A model generated the notes under the pieces. The model was given only the letters and a program-made list of their open reading frames with translations. It made no database searches and had not been told where the DNA came from. From contig NC_063012.1 in the NCBI RefSeq assembly GCF_020509005.1, forward strand, positions 5,766,001 to 5,830,000: a DNA stretch of 64,000 nucleotides. Direction: 5' to 3'. Both the position numbers and the translations under genes were made by a program. Position 1 is the first letter of the stretch. Each line of letters opens with the position of its first letter. The DNA is from Fulvia fulva. Lineage: Eukaryota; Ascomycota; Dothideomycetes; Mycosphaerellales; Mycosphaerellaceae. Positions 11,681-23,603 of this stretch are shown one piece after another.

Positions 11681-14600
11681 CTACCCTATCTACAACCCCC
11701 CTTACTTCCGCCTCTTATCTATCTACTCCTCCGTCTCGCTAGCGAGGCTAAACTACTAGAGGTATCCCTACTATAGTATCTACCGAGAGATTTGGCGAAT
11801 ATTACCTTTATCCCTAATAATTAACTTATAGTATCTCCTTCCCGCTTAGTGCCTCTAATTTCCCCTACCTCTCGCCTACTACGGGCATCGTAGTAGTAAA
11901 TATTCTAGGTTTTGCGATAGGTAGCTATACTAGTAGGCTAGGCTATAGATGTCTAGTACGCGTCTCCTAAATAGGTAGGCCCTTAATCTAATATATTCGG
12001 ACCTAATTTGGATCGCTATACTTGCTTCGGCCCTTATTAGGTCCCTATATAGCTAGTAATTGTGTCTCTAGAAGGCTCGGAGCGCTATCGGGCCTATTAT
12101 CTTAGGGGGCTTCCTTTTCCAGTCCTGCTCCTATAGGTAGCTCGCTATCTATTCCGCTAGGTTTTAGGTCTTAGCCTTACTCCCGCCGGCCTAGCGAGTC
12201 CTACGCTCCTCCTCTTTTCGTGCTAGCTATTCGGTACTTGTCTATACGGCCGTAAAGGTAGTAAGGTCATCCTCTTTTTAGCTTGTCCTATGTCCGGCCC
12301 CTCTCCGGTAGCGGCTTTCTATCTTATTCTTTGCCTCCTAGATCGTAGTTTATACTAGGTAATCTGTCGTCTTTACCGCGTATTAAATTCTTCTTCCCCG
12401 GATGTACTAGCCGATTAGTAGTGTTCCTATCTCTATTTCTACCGTACTTATTAACGTTGTCTTATATACGCCTAGTACTCTACGTAGGTTACCTACCTAT
12501 ATCCTATTTAGGGGTCACTCTATCCGTTTCGGGATCGGCTTACCTACGCCTCCTATACCCTAAATCTATACCCCGTATAACATAGCTAGTCTAACGATCG
12601 CCTTATATATTACTCTTGCCTTATCGAATGTTACTCCCTATATAGATACCGTCAGCCTCTTTATCGAGGCTTCGTTAACTTACGCTCGACTCTAGGCTTT
12701 CTTAATCTATATATTCTAGCTTAGCTTTGGGTCGAGCTAGATCCCTAGTACTCGTAGCTCCGCTAATAGCTTAGTCTCGTAGCCTTAGATTCTTACCGCC
12801 GCCTTTATATTATAGTATATTCTCGCTTTACTAAAGTGTATAAGTTAGTACTTTTTAGGGGCGAACCGGGTACTATACTTCCTTACCTACTCCTCGTATT
12901 TCTTATACCTATCTTTAAGGAGGCGATAGTTCTCTTCTATCGAGTCTAACTAGGCTAGGATGTTTATGTCGTCTATAAACCCCGATACTAAGGTTTGCGG
13001 AGAGGTGAGTAGGGGGATTAGATCAGACATAAATATTAGAAATAGGATAGGGGAGAGAGTAGATCCCTAAGGTATTCTAGCCTCTACCTTTACCGGGTCG
13101 GACGTATACCTTCCTAGGACTAGGTATGTCGTCCGTTCCTAGAGAAAGGAGTAGACTAACGTTGTTACCTACTAGGGGATGCCTTTCCACTATAGGATAT
13201 ATATTAGCCTTTAGTATAAGACGTTATTAAAGGCTCCTACGATGTCGAGGGATAGTAAGGACGCCGCTCGGTTCCTACCGTAGTACTAGAGGGTCTGAAT
13301 TTGCTCCGTAATTAGCTCTATTACTATTAGTATCGATCGCTAGCTTCTTCCCCCTATCTATATTACTAGGAGTACGTAGTTGTCCTCGGCTAGCTACGTA
13401 AGTCTCTAGGCTACTATCTTTTCTAGGACCTTCCCTATCGTATTTAGAAGTACGATTAGTCTATACGACTTAAGCTAAGTATTGTCCTCCTTCTATAGCT
13501 TACGTAGTACTACTATTATAGACTCTCTATACGGCTTCGGGTAATACCCTAGCCGTAGGTACGCGGTAAATAGGTTTATAAGGCTCGGCGCGATCTCTTC
13601 TCTATACTCTTTTAGTAGTATATTTAGTATCCTATCTAGGCCTAGGGCTTTTTGTCCTTTTAGCTTACTTATAACTCCTATTACTATATTAGAGCTAACC
13701 GCCTAATCTATGTCTAGGGGTTCCGGGTATATACTCGGGTCGATGTCCGTAAGGTCTACCTCTACTTACGTCGAAAAGAAATAGTCGGCTAATACTTTTG
13801 CCTTACCCCGGGGCGTAGCCTAGGCAATCCCTTCGCGGTCTACGATTAGGGGGAAGTAAGGGGTTTATTGCTCTTTAGGTAGTCGTACCTATTTAGTAAG
13901 TCTCTATATCTCTTCCGGATTTTCTATAACGAGCCCGATCGTCGCTCTCTAGTCCTATAGCTTATCGCGTCTTATCTGTACCTTCTTCTCTTATGTCGCG
14001 CGACAGTATTGCTCCTACGTCTCTTAGGTATGCTCCTTCGTCTACTATCGCCTTACCCTTCTAGCCTCCCTTACCTTCGTAGAGCATTTAGGGGTCTAGA
14101 AGGCCTTCTACTACGTTAAGGGCCGGAGTAACGGCGTATATTATTCTACTACTTACTATATAACCGAGGTAATCTGTTCCGCTACTTGATCTAGCTAAGC
14201 TATCGTCTCGAGTTCTCTACACTATAGTAGGTTCGCTATTAGGAAGCCTCTTATATCGTCCTAGCGTACCTTCTTCTAGTTACGGCGTAGTTCGCTTACT
14301 AGCTCCTCTATCGCCTTTACCTCTAGCGTCGGTTAGATAGGGATATAGTCTAAGGAGGCTTCTAGCGCGTAGTTCGGTCGGCATTAGACTAGTCTCTCTT
14401 TAAGTTCTTATAATAGAAAGTATAGGTCGATCGTACTTATACTTATACGGGCCTTCTACGTCTCTATTCCCTTTAGTATTACTAAGGCTATTTCGTAGCG
14501 TACGGTTATATCTAGTAGCTTTCCCCCTAGAAACGCGTACGGGGGAGTGAATTCGAGTCCCTACTATAGGTAGTAGAGGTTAAAGTCGCCGAGGAGTACT

Positions 14601-15034
14601 TACTTTATATCTTAGCTTAGGGTCCGCTCTAGGTAGGCGAGGGTTCCTAGTTCCCTACTCGTCCGACCCCGCGGTAGCGGGTTATAAACGTTATAGATCT
14701 AGATAGGGCCTTATGTCGTGTCGATCTAGATTGATATTATGTCTTCTAGGTTGCCCTACTACGGTAGTATAACCTTCTACGACTTAAGGTCTATAGTCTT
14801 ACTTACGTATATATATGTCCTCGGGATAACGCCTCGTTAGCCCGCGATTACGGTATAGTATCTCCGGTCATTTCAAGTAGCTAGGAGTCCTACGTAGGGG
14901 TTGATCTATAGTTCCTATACCGTAATAACGTAGTACCGTAGCGGGTCTAGCTCTTATAGAAAGTAGCGCTAGACCTTGTCCCTACTATTATTTACGTTAT
15001 ACTATACAATAGTAATGTCGTCGTATAGTATTAT
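11681..15034 (-). pseudogene. LINE-B ORF2, broken
   Basis: 3354 bp, the same as LINE-C ORF2 (16670-20023). The start codon has become ATA by RIP. Endonuclease, reverse transcriptase and C-terminal Cys/His regions are collinear with LINE-C. Stops are more numerous than in LINE-C. It is non-functional. Confidence 0.85.
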
Positions 15035-15070
15035 TTATTATCCGTAAGGTCCATTTCCGTACTAACCTAC

Positions 15071-15085
15071 TATATCTCCTAAGCC
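15071..15085 (+). repeat. Target site duplication of LINE-C, left copy
   Basis: TATATCTCCTAAGCC, repeated exactly at 20218-20232. It belongs to LINE-B (end of ORF1) and shows that LINE-C inserted into LINE-B. Confidence 0.9.
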
Positions 15086-15323
15086 ATTGAATATAGAGCA
15101 CTCTTTCGGGTACTAGGACGAGGACCATTCAATCGATAGCCCTTATCAAGACGAGCAATCTACTCAAGCAGTAGCGACCCGCCTGCGCTGGCGGCGGCGC
15201 AATTGTGATACAAAAAAAACCCAAAAACCGAGGTCCCCTTCCCCTGAAGGCAGACCCTAGAATTGCGGAGTTGCGGAGGACAACTGCCCAATTAGGAAGC
15301 GCGACCCCGAACAACAGCGAAGG
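15086..15323 (+). promoter_or_regulatory. LINE-C 5' UTR / presumed internal promoter region
   Basis: 238 bp before the ORF1 ATG. It is less RIP-affected than the surroundings and contains an A8 run (15212-15219) and a short GC-rich stretch. LINEs of this type carry their promoter inside the 5' UTR, and that role is inferred here from position only. A 97-codon frame crossing it (15205-15498) is not in the ORF1 frame and is not called. Confidence 0.45.
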
Positions 15324-16673
15324 ATGGCAACCAACGAGAGCTATAGCCTTGCGAACATTCTGCACTAAGAGTCAAACCGGGGAACAAACCAAGAAAAAAC
15401 CTAGGACACAAGCCAAGGCCTACTATACAGAAAGCAGAGGCCAACGACAAACAACACAGCGTGGACGACCCTATATACGGAGGCGGAGAACTTACTAGGG
15501 GATGACGAACACCTAGCCCGGGCATATAAGAACACTATAGCACAGCTACTAGGAGCGCTAAAAGCGCTATCATACCAAATCCCGAAGACAATCTAACAAG
15601 TAACACAGAAGGTAGCCCAGAAACCAACTATATAGGCAACAGTAGCAGCAGGCAAGAATCAACCCCCTCCGAAGGAAAGTAAGGCGGTACGCCTATACAT
15701 TACTGATCCGGCGGAGAAACAAGAAATCGCAGCCCTAACAAGCAAGGAGATTGTCGACAGAATCGGCCAAAGGGAGGTAGTTGGGGCGAGGGTAGAAGCA
15801 ACAGGCGTAGTAAGACTCTTTACCGCACAAGAGTCTGATAGACGAAAGCTGGAGACCTATAAGGAGTGGACTACTAAAGTCGCGAAGTCGGCACGAGTCT
15901 CCCACCAACAGTATACCGTCATCGCCCACGGGGTCCCTAGGACATTCAAGGTCGAAGACCTTCCCCACCTCTAAGTACAGAACTAGAACACCTCCCTAGG
16001 AGTACGACTAACGAAGGCGGCATGGCTGCATAAGACAGTAGACCGAGAAAAGACGCATTCATCGCTTATTATTTGGGTAGAGACAGCGGAACAAGCTAAC
16101 CAGATATTAGACAATGGGCTATTCTAGAACTGCGAGAGAATGGACACGGAGATCCATCAGAGCAGCCATAGGGTACTACAATGCTTCCAATGCCAACAGT
16201 ACGGTCACATAGCCTCAAAATACGGGGAGAAGACCCCAAGGTGTCCTCACTGCGCAGGCCCACACTAGGGAAGGGAATGCCCAAAAAAGGAGAGCAGGTG
16301 CGCATGCTACGGCAGAAGGCACCCAGCGTATTCAAGCCAATGCCCGGCTAGAATAGCAGCACAAGAACGAGCGAGACAAGCAAGGATCTCTACACTAGCT
16401 AGGTACCCCTAACGACAACAGGAGGGACCTACCGTGTACAAGGGCTTCGAGCCGAGCAAAAGGAAGAGGGCAGAAGAGACGAACAAGGGAACCTAACCGC
16501 AAACGCATCCACCTCCCGGTCGGCCTCGACACCTTAACCGGGCAGCCAACGAACTAGGCCAAATGCGAATCTTTGGGGCGCCCTAGCGGCCCTAGGGCCA
16601 GCCGGACAGCGAGATACAGGCTCAGGAGACACAGCAGGTCAGCACGGAAATGGACCTCACGGATAACGAATGA
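15324..16673 (+). pseudogene. LINE-C ORF1 (zinc-knuckle RNA-binding protein), several stops
   Basis: ATG at 15324 (MATNESYSLANILH) and TGA at 16671-16673 are in one frame, 449 codons, with internal TAG/TAA at Gln/Trp positions. Recognisable blocks, each matched in LINE-G, are LLGALKAL, KAVRLYITDP, RLFTAQES, KEWTTKVAKSARVSHQQ, and then three cysteine clusters near 16180-16350: CFQCQQYGHIAS, CPHCAGPH and a CACYGRRHP-type knuckle. The first knuckle has lost its last cysteine (C to Y by RIP). In active LINEs ORF1 binds the element RNA. Confidence 0.85.
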
Positions 16674-19600
16674 TACTATACGACGACATCACTATCGTAC
16701 AGTACAACGTAAACAAAAGTAGGGACAAGGTCCAGCGCCACTTTCTATAAGAGCTAGACCCGCTACGGCACCACGTTATTGCGGTACAGGAACCATAGAT
16801 CAACCCCTACGTAGGACTCCTAGCCACTTATAATGACCGGAGATACCACACCGTAATCGCGGGCCAACGAGGCGTCATCCCGAGGACATGTATATACGTA
16901 AGCAAGACTATAGACCTTGAGTCGTGGAAGGTTATACTACCGCAGCAGGGCAACCTAGGAGACATAACATCAATCCAGATCGACACGACACAAGACCCTA
17001 TCCAGATCCATAACGTTTACAACCCGCCACCGCGGGGTCGGACGAGTAGGGAACTAGGAACCCTCGCCCACCTAGAGCGGACCCTAAGCCAAGACACGAA
17101 GCAAGTACTCCTCGGCGACTTCAACCTCTACCACCCACAGTGGGGACTCGAATTCACTCCCCCGCACGCATTTCTAGGGGGGAAGCTACTGGACATAACC
17201 GCACGCTACGGAATGGCCTTAGTAACACCAAAGGGAATAGAGACGTGGAAGGCCCGTACTAGTGCAAGCACGATCGACCTATGCTTTCTATTACGAGAAC
17301 TTGAAGAGAGACTAGTCCAATGCCGACCGAACTACGCGCTAGAAGCCTCCTTAGACCATATCCCTATCCAAACGACGCTAGGGGTGAAGGCGATAGAGGA
17401 GCCAGCAAACGAACCACGCCGTAACTGGAAGAAGGCACGCTAGGACGACATAAGAGGCTTCCTAATAGCGAACCTACCATAGCATAGAGAACTCGAGACG
17501 ACAGCTCAGCTAGATCAAGCAGCGGAACAGATTACCTCGGTCATATAGCAAGCAGCGGAACAATACACGCCGTTACTCCGGCCCTCAACGTAGCAGAAGG
17601 CCTTCTGGACCCCTAAATGCTCTACGAAGGTAAGGGAGGCTAGAAGGGCAAGGCGACAGTGGACGAAGGAGCACACCTAAGAGACGTAGGAGCAATACTG
17701 CCACGCGACACAAGAGAAGAAGGCACAGATAAGACGCGATAAGCTGCAGGACTAGAGAGCGACGATCGGGCTCGTTACAGAAAACCCGGAACAGATGTAG
17801 AGACTTGCTAAATGGGCACGACTACCTGAAGAGCAACAAGCCCCTTACTTCCCCCCAATCGTAGACCGCGAAGGGATTGCCTAGGCTACGCCCCGGGGCA
17901 AGGCAAAAGCGTTAGCCGACCATTTCTTTTCGACGCAAGTAGAGGCAGACCTTACGGACATCGACCCGAGCACATACCCGGAACCCCTGGACATGGATTG
18001 GGCGGTTAGCCCTAACATAGTAACAGGAGTCATAAGTAAGCTAAAGGGACGAAAAGCCCTAGGCCCAGACAGGATACTAAACGTACTGCTAAAAGAGTGT
18101 AGAGAAGAGATCGCGCCGAGCCTTGCAAACCTATTTACCGCGTTCCTACGGCTAGGGTATCACCCGAAGCCGTACAGAGAGTCTATAACAGTAGTGCTAC
18201 GCAAGCTATAGAAGGAAGACTATACTCAGCCCAAGTCGTACAGACCAATAGCACTTCTAAATACGATAGGGAAGGTCCTAGAAAAGATAGTAGCCCAGAG
18301 ACTTACGCAGCTTACCGAGGACAACCACGTACTCCCAGTAACACAGATAGGGGGAAGAAGCCAGCGATCGACACTAACAGCAATAGAGCTAATTACGGAG
18401 CAAATCCAGACCCTCTAGCACTACGGCAGGAACCGAGCGGCGTCCTTACTATCCCTCGATATCGCAGGGGCCTTCGACAACGTCTTATACTAAAGGCTAA
18501 TACATATCCTACAGCAGAAAGGCATCCCCTAGTAGGCAACGTCGTTCGTCTTCTCCTTTCTCTAGGAACGGACGACATACCTAGTCCTAGGAAGGTACAC
18601 GTCCGACCCGGTGAAGGCAGAGACTAGAATACCTTAGGGATCTACTCTCTCCCCTATCCTGTTTCTGATATTTATGTCGGATCTAATCCCCCTACTCACC
18701 TCTCCGCAAACCTTAGCATCGGGGTTCGTAGACGATACAAACATCCTAGCCTGGTCAGACTCGACAGAAGAGAACTGTCGCCTCCTTGAAGATAGGCACA
18801 AGAAATGCGAGGAGTGGGCAAAGAAGCATAGTGCCCGGTTCGCCCCTGAAAAGTACCAACTTATATACTTCAGTAAAGCGAGAACACACCATAATATGAA
18901 GGCGGCGGTAAGAATCCAAGGCTACGAGACCAAGCCATCAGCGGAGCTACGAGTACTAGGGATCTGGCTCGACCCGAAGCTAAGCTAGAATATATAGATT
19001 AAGAAAGCCCAGAGTCGAGCGCAAGTCAATAAAGCCTCGATAAAGAGGCTTACGGCATCTATATAGGGAGCAACATTCGACAAGGCAAGAGTAATGTATA
19101 AGGCGATCGTCAGACCAGCTATGTTGTACGGGGCACAGATTTGGGGAACAGGAGGCGCAGGCAAGCCGATCCCGAAACGGATAGAGCAACCCCTAAACAG
19201 GACATAGGTAGGCAACCTACGTAGGGTACTAGGCGCATACAAGACAACGTCAACAAGCACGGTAGAAATGGAGACAGGAATACCACCAATCGGCCAGTAT
19301 ATCCGGGGAATGAGAATTCAATACGCGGCAAAGACGACAGGTTACCTAGCACAAACCACGATCTAGGAGGCAAAGAATAAGATAGAAAGCCGCTACCGGA
19401 GAGGGGCAGGATATAGGACAAGCCAAAAAGAGGATGACCTTACGACCTTTACGGCCGTACAGACAAGCACCGAATGGCTAGCACGAAAGGAGGAGGAGCG
19501 TAGGACTCGCCAGGCCGGCGGGAGCAAGGCTAAGACCCAAAACCTAGCGGAACAGATAGCGAGCTGCCTATAGGAGCAGGACTGGAAAAGGAAGCCCCCT

Positions 19601-20023
19601 AAGACAATAGGCCCGATAGCGCTCCGAGCCTTCTAGAGACACAATTACTAGCTATATAGGGACCTGACAAGGGCCGAAGCAAGCATAGCGATCCAAATCA
19701 GGTCCGAACACATTGGATTAAGGGCCTACCTGTTCAGAAGACGCGCACTAGACATCTATAGCCCAGCCTGCCAGTGTGGCTACCCATCGCAAAACCCAGA
19801 ACATATGCTACTACGATGCCCGTAGTGGGCGAGAGGTAGGGGAAATTGGAGGCACCAAGCGGGAAGGAGAGACTACAAGTCAATTATTAGGGACAAAGGC
19901 AACATTCGCCGAATCTCTCGGTGGATACTACAGTAGGGATACCTCTAGCAGTTTAGCCTCGCGAGCGAGACGGAGGAGTGGATAGACAAGAGGCGGAAGC
20001 GAGGGGGGTTGCAGATAGGGTAG
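16670..20023 (+). pseudogene. LINE-C ORF2 (APE endonuclease, reverse transcriptase), several stops
   Basis: ATG at 16670 overlaps the ORF1 stop. The frame is kept for 1117 codons to TAG at 20021. Endonuclease: IVQYNVNKS, AVQEP, LLGDFNLYHPQWG, LDHIPIQ (16,680-17,380). Reverse transcriptase: KGRKALGPD, ALLNTIGKVLEKI, LSLDIAGAFDNV, then GFVDDTNILAWSDS at about 18,720-18,770. A C-terminal CQCGYPSQNPEHMLLRC-type Cys/His motif lies near 19,770-19,830. RIP stops disable it. The longest open segments (17213-17443, 17993-18211, 18674-18988) are pieces of this one frame. Confidence 0.9.
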
Positions 20024-20110
20024 TCATCAGGGCAGGCCTATGACACTAGCGTACCCCTAACAAGGGAAATTTAAGACGACAACGAGGAGGAAAAGACAGG
20101 CGGGAAGGAG

Positions 20111-20140
20111 GAGGGGTTTTCACCAACACGGTTTCCCCTC
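20111..20140 (+). promoter_or_regulatory. 3' UTR stem-loop of LINE-C
   Basis: Arms GAGGGG and CCCCTC with an inner ACC/GGT pair. The same arrangement occurs at the matching place in LINE-G (44382-44410) and LINE-H (62338-62366). Confidence 0.5.
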
Positions 20141-20204
20141 TATATATACAAAAACAAGATAGCATAGCTGCATAGGCCAAAGGGCACTACAACAGCTTAA
20201 TGAA

Positions 20205-20220
20205 ATATCTATCTATCTAT
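20205..20220 (+). repeat. Tetranucleotide (ATCT) tail of LINE-C
   Basis: Short ATCT repeats end the element in place of poly(A). The last TAT runs directly into the target duplication. Confidence 0.8.
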
Positions 20221-20232
20221 ATCTCCTAAGCC
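20218..20232 (+). repeat. Target site duplication of LINE-C, right copy
   Basis: Exact repeat of 15071-15085. LINE-B resumes from here. Confidence 0.9.
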
Positions 20233-21263
20233 TACATCTCGCTATCCGGCTAGCCCTAGGGCCGCTAGGGCGCCCTAAAGATTCGTATTTAGCCTAGTTC
20301 GTTAGCGGCCCGGTTAAGGTGTCGAGGCCTACCGGGAGGTAGATACGTTTACGGTTAGGTTCCCTTATTCGTCTCTTCTACCCTCTTCCTTTTACTCGGC
20401 TCGAAGCCCTTATATACGGTAGGTCCCTCCTACTATCGTTAGAGGTACCTAGCTAGTATAGAGATCCTTACTTATCTCGCTCGTTCTTATGCTACTATTC
20501 TAGCTAGGTATTAGCTTAAATACGCTAGGTACCTTCTACCGTAGTATATATACCTACTCTCCTTTTTTAGGCATTCCCTTTCCTAGTATAGGCCTACGTA
20601 GTAAGGACACCTTAGGGTCTTCTCCCCGTATTTTAGGGCTATATAACCGTACTGTTAGTATTAGAAGCATTATAGTACCCTATAGCTACTCTAATAGATC
20701 TCCGTGTCTATTCTCTCGTAGTTCTAGAATAGCCTATTATCTAGTATCTAGTTAGCTTGTTCCGCTGTCTCTACCTAGATAATAAGCGATAAATACGTCT
20801 TTTCTCGGTCTACTATCTTATATAGCTATACCGCCTTTGTTAGTCGTACTCCTAGGGAGGTGTTCTAGTTCTATACTTAGAGGTAGGGAAGGTCTTCGAC
20901 CTTAAATGTCCTAGGGACCCCGTAGGCGATAACGGTATACTATTAGTAGGAGACTCGTACCGACTTCGCGACTTTAGTAGTCTACTCCTTATAGGTCTCT
21001 AGCTTTCGTCTATTAGACTCTTATACGGTAAAGAGTCTCACTACGCCTATTGCCTCTACCTTCGCTCCGACTACCTTCTTTTAGCCGATTCTATCGACAA
21101 TCTCCTTACTTATTAGGGCTACGATTTCTTGTTTCTCCGCCGGATTAGTAATATATAGGCGTACCGCCTTACTTGCCTTCGGAGGGGGTTAATTCTTACC
21201 TACTACTACTATTGCCTATATAGTTAGTCTCTAGGCTGCCTTCTATGTTACTTATTAGATTGT
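20218..21263 (-). mobile_element. LINE-B, 5' part (ORF1 fragment), RIP-degraded
   Basis: The minus-strand ORF1 of LINE-B continues from the break made by LINE-C, through the three zinc knuckles (near 20,560-20,680) and the RLYITDP-like block, to the region equivalent to LINE-C 15,580. It ends at 21263, where LINE-E begins. The first 500 bp of the family (5' UTR and ORF1 N-terminus) are absent, so LINE-B is 5' truncated or was cut off by the LINE-E event. Confidence 0.85.
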
Positions 21264-21311
21264 CTTGAAGTTCTCTTCACCCTATTTCTTTAGCTCTAAA
21301 CGCCGCGGAGG

Positions 21312-22610
21312 TGCCTAGCTATATTAGGCAACTCCTAGGTAATAGTAGCCTAGGCTACGGTACTAACGGCGCCTACGGCTCTATAGGCGAAGCTCCCCTT
21401 AGACAACTAGTAGCAACTTATAGAGGACGTAAAAAGTATAGAAAGTAATAATTAGCTCCTATACCGGTCTCTATAGGTAATAATCACTTAGCTACGTACG
21501 GCGCTTATACTGTCGTATTACCGAGGGTAATAAGAAATAAGGACGACGTCCTAGGCGATTAATAAGGCTACCCGGAATCAACACCCCTATAGCTAGGCAT
21601 CGGTCGCGGCATCGATACTAGGCCCCCGCCTTACGTACGATATAGTGACGATCCGTATTATAGTAAAGAAAGACTAGGCCGAAGTTATAAAGCTATCGAA
21701 TAAGGAGCTCGCCTAACGAATTAACTAACTAGGGGTAGTCGTAGTGAACTAATAGTCTAACGGCACTCTATAGATCTATACTAGCTCTACTACTACTAGG
21801 AGGCACCTAGAGGCATAGCTATAGTAGGCATCTAAGGTTACGGTATTAGCGAAGGTCTTAACGAAGCAATTTACGATCCTAGTCCACGATATACCTAAGG
21901 AGTTCGACCTAACTAACTAAGGTCACCTACGTACTCTCTAAGAGGACAACCCGGTCACCCTAAACTCTCTAATCTAGAAGGCGACTTGGCTCTATAGGAA
22001 ATGGCTAGAAGGTAAGAAGGCCTCGGCGCTAATAGTATAGCTATAAGACGCGAAAGCGGCGGATCTAGCGATAGAACAAGGCCTAATCTAGTAATATAGC
22101 CTTAAGATAGTAGAAAAGCACTCCTTATCCTTTCGTGTCCTCTAACACTTTAAATGCTAACAGTATAGACACCAAACCTATACGTATATAAACAAGTAGG
22201 CCTGCTCGAACTATATAGAAGACTATATATCTAGGGACTATACATCGGCTACGAGACGGTACGCGAACTGTCCGGGGCACTACCTATCGTATAGCGCGGA
22301 ATGCCTATAGCGGAAACTAGCAAAAAACAAGGCAATTATAAACAGAACCGTCGCCCTAAGATTCTACGGCGACCGTAAGGCTAGTCTATACCGGAACTAG
22401 CTAGCGGCGGTCGGGTATAAGCGCCCTAGGGCCGAGAATAATATAAAGGATACGTAACCTAGGGCGTACGGGAGGCTACGTACTCTACTAGCTACGGCGA
22501 GGGAATCTAACTAGGCCCGGCTCCCCTTTAGTATATAGCCGATAGGCGTAGACTAGGACGTACTAGGTAGTAGGACATAGGATATTATAGAGGAAATGAT
22601 TATTAATAAC
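21312..22610 (+). pseudogene. LINE-E ORF1, broken
   Basis: Counterpart of LINE-A ORF1. It opens at the same GTG, with a VPSYIRQLLGNSS-like N-terminus, and TAG stops appear soon after. The zinc-knuckle region is near 22,140-22,320. Confidence 0.7.
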
Positions 22611-23588
22611 AATAACTAGCCTCGACACGCTTAGTATTATCTAGTATAACGCCAACTATAGTAAGGATATAGTCTAGAACCATTTCCTATACGAGGCGGA
22701 CCCGTATATCTACTACGTCCTAGTAATCTAGGAGCTATAGATTAACCCGTACTATAAGAGACGAACGACCTATAAGTCACTAGGCTACACGATATACCTA
22801 CGAGGCGACGGTAGACCCCGTACGTACTTTTATATTAGTAAGGACATACTAGAATCCGACTAGGAGGTAGTATACTACGTAGACGAAGAAGGCGAGGGTG
22901 ATATTACCTCCCTCTACGTAGGTAGTACCTAGATACACAACCTATATATATAACCGCTAGCCTCGAGGTCTAGTAGCGACCTAGGGGTCTGTAGACACCT
23001 AGATAGTGCGCTTAAGAGACAAGGGTGCTATATCGTAGTAGGAGACTTTAATATATACTACCCTTCCTAGGAAAGCCTTATATAGCCGCACCCTATAGCC
23101 GACGAAGTACTCGACTTAATAGCGAGTAACGCAATTGCCCTTAATACCCCGAAGGACCTAGGCACCTAGAAGAGAGGGGGACTCTAAGGCACGATCGACC
23201 TCTCCTAGATCTTAGATAGCTACTACTATACGGTAACCTACTATAGGATCGAACATAAACTCGAGGCGTCGTTAGACTATATACTAGTCAGGACCTCTAT
23301 TACGACACAGATATAACGTATACTAGCGAGAACCCCTAAGCTAAACTAGGGAAGGGCCTACTAGGCTAATATCTAGGCGTACCTCGGTAACTCCGAGAGG
23401 CTAGTCTAGATCGCGTAGTAGTAATACAATAGTAAAGACGAGATAGACGAGGTAGTCTAAGGGTTAATAGACGAAATAAGAAAAGCGACCTTACTTTACG
23501 TTCCGCTTACCTAACTAACGATATAGTCTAAACTATACTAGACGCCGGAGTGCACTACGGTAGTAAGAGAAGTAAGGAGAGCCCGCCG
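22611..23588 (+). pseudogene. LINE-E ORF2 fragment (endonuclease), broken and truncated
   Basis: Begins with a TSLDTLSII-type block (22,616 onward) and continues through the endonuclease, collinear with 1890-2860 of LINE-A. It is cut at 23588, before the reverse transcriptase. Confidence 0.75.
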
Positions 23589-23603
23589 GTAAAGCTACTA
23601 GTA

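Larger units (their letters stand above)
11485..15085 (-). mobile_element. LINE-B, 3' part: heavily RIPped sibling of LINE-C
   Basis: Read on the minus strand this matches LINE-C from near the end of ORF1 to the tetranucleotide tail. The element continues at 20218-21263 on the other side of LINE-C. The 3' tail (repeats of TATC/ATCT) is at 11485-11500. ORF2 here spans exactly the same length as in LINE-C, so the two differ by point mutations rather than indels. The changes relative to LINE-C are RIP-type (CA to TA, TG to TA). It lies inside Gypsy-1. Confidence 0.9.
15086..20217 (+). mobile_element. LINE-C: full-length non-LTR retrotransposon inserted in LINE-B
   Basis: 5132 bp between 15-bp direct repeats. 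It has a 5' UTR (15086-15323), ORF1, ORF2 overlapping it by ATGA, a 3' UTR with a stem-loop, and a tail of ATCT repeats. RIP is moderate: CpA and TpG survive in many places, but TAG/TAA stops interrupt both ORFs. It is the same family as LINE-B, in the opposite orientation. It is collinear with LINE-G at lower similarity and differs greatly in CpG content (see findings). Confidence 0.93.
21264..23588 (+). mobile_element. LINE-E: 5' half of a LINE-A-family element, RIP-degraded
   Basis: Plus-strand copy matching the reverse complement of 1890-4210: complete ORF1, then the endonuclease part of ORF2. It starts with the same 5' end as LINE-A (CTTGAAG then a CTCTTCACCC-like block) and breaks off at 23588, in the endonuclease-RT interval. 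The missing 3' half is not found elsewhere in the window. RIP is heavy. Confidence 0.85.

Noticed and set aside
15205..15498. 97-codon plus-strand ORF and overlapping minus-strand ORFs (15129-15525)
   Set aside because: They cross the LINE-C 5' UTR and ORF1 start in frames other than ORF1, use non-ATG starts, and show no motif. ORF1 itself is the collinear, conserved frame.
15086..20217. Strand-asymmetric RIP in LINE-C (CA kept, TG lost)
   Set aside because: The un-RIPped LINE-G has the same excess of CA over TG on its coding strand, and LINE-C has both C-to-T and G-to-A stops, so the skew is inherent to the family.
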